Below, piece after piece: positions 5,863-5,903 of a stretch of DNA of 5,903 nucleotides. Numbering within the stretch: position 1 is the first letter of the stretch; the number at the start of each line of letters is the position of its first letter. The notes beneath the pieces are model-generated. The model searched no databases. It was not told the origin of the DNA and saw nothing but the letters and a program-made list of their open reading frames with translations. A program made the translations under genes and the position numbers. Source of the stretch: Clostridia bacterium (GTDB lineage Bacteria; Bacillota; Clostridia; Christensenellales; CAG-917); NCBI GenBank assembly GCA_900769205.1, contig CAAGFS010000008.1, forward strand, positions 1-5,903. The letters are read 5' to 3'.

Positions 5863-5903
5863 AGATCGGAAGAGCGTCGTGTAGGGAAAGAGTGTAGATC
5901 TCG
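5863..5903. other. Illumina TruSeq adapter contamination at contig end
   Basis: All 41 terminal bases, beginning AGATCGGAAGAGCGTCGTGT, match as recalled the reverse complement of the Illumina TruSeq universal (P5-side) adapter, including the diagnostic GTAGGGAAAGAGTGT and AGATCTCG segments. This is a library artefact. The genomic sequence ends at or about 5862, and any translation beyond codon 401 of the kinase is meaningless. Confidence 0.98.

Noticed and set aside
1..5903. CRISPR array, insertion sequence or prophage remains
   Set aside because: No regularly spaced direct repeats, transposase motifs, terminal inverted repeats or phage-type genes were seen.

Overview
The window looks like a contig from an uncultured, spore-forming (or spore-former-derived) member of the Bacillota, most likely class Clostridia. 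The evidence is a full-length stage II sporulation phosphatase (SpoIIE) followed on the same strand by tilS, an order conserved in Bacillus and many Clostridia. Base composition is roughly half GC by eye, and the promoters match the sigma-A type consensus. No finer placement is supportable from the sequence alone.

Layout: 1-790 (minus) is the N-terminal part of tilS, the tRNA(Ile)-lysidine synthase, cut by the contig start. 791-1004 is a gene-free spacer with two hairpins and a near-consensus tilS promoter. 1005-3302 (minus) is an intact 765-residue spoIIE. 3303-3630 is a divergent intergenic region with the -10 element of spoIIE, inverted repeats, two Spo0A-box-like heptamers and a strong promoter for the plus-strand gene. 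3631-4458 (plus) encodes a 275-residue ECF-transporter S-component-like membrane protein with an unusual hydrophilic insert of about 90 residues. 4459-4657 holds an intrinsic terminator and the promoter and ribosome binding site of the next gene. 4658-5862 (plus) is the first 401 codons of an FGGY-family sugar kinase resembling xylulokinase. 5863-5903 is not genomic: it matches the Illumina TruSeq universal adapter, and the apparent stop codon of the kinase lies inside it.

The four genes are not one pathway. SpoIIE and TilS form the conserved sporulation/housekeeping neighbourhood. The S component (micronutrient uptake) and the sugar kinase are transcribed divergently from them, and each has its own promoter.

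No new multi-gene system is visible. The most interesting signal is regulatory. In three of the four genes the -10 hexamer sits only 6-10 nt from the start codon and no Shine-Dalgarno sequence is present, which predicts leaderless or near-leaderless mRNAs. The kinase gene instead has a conventional leader with an AAGGTGG site.
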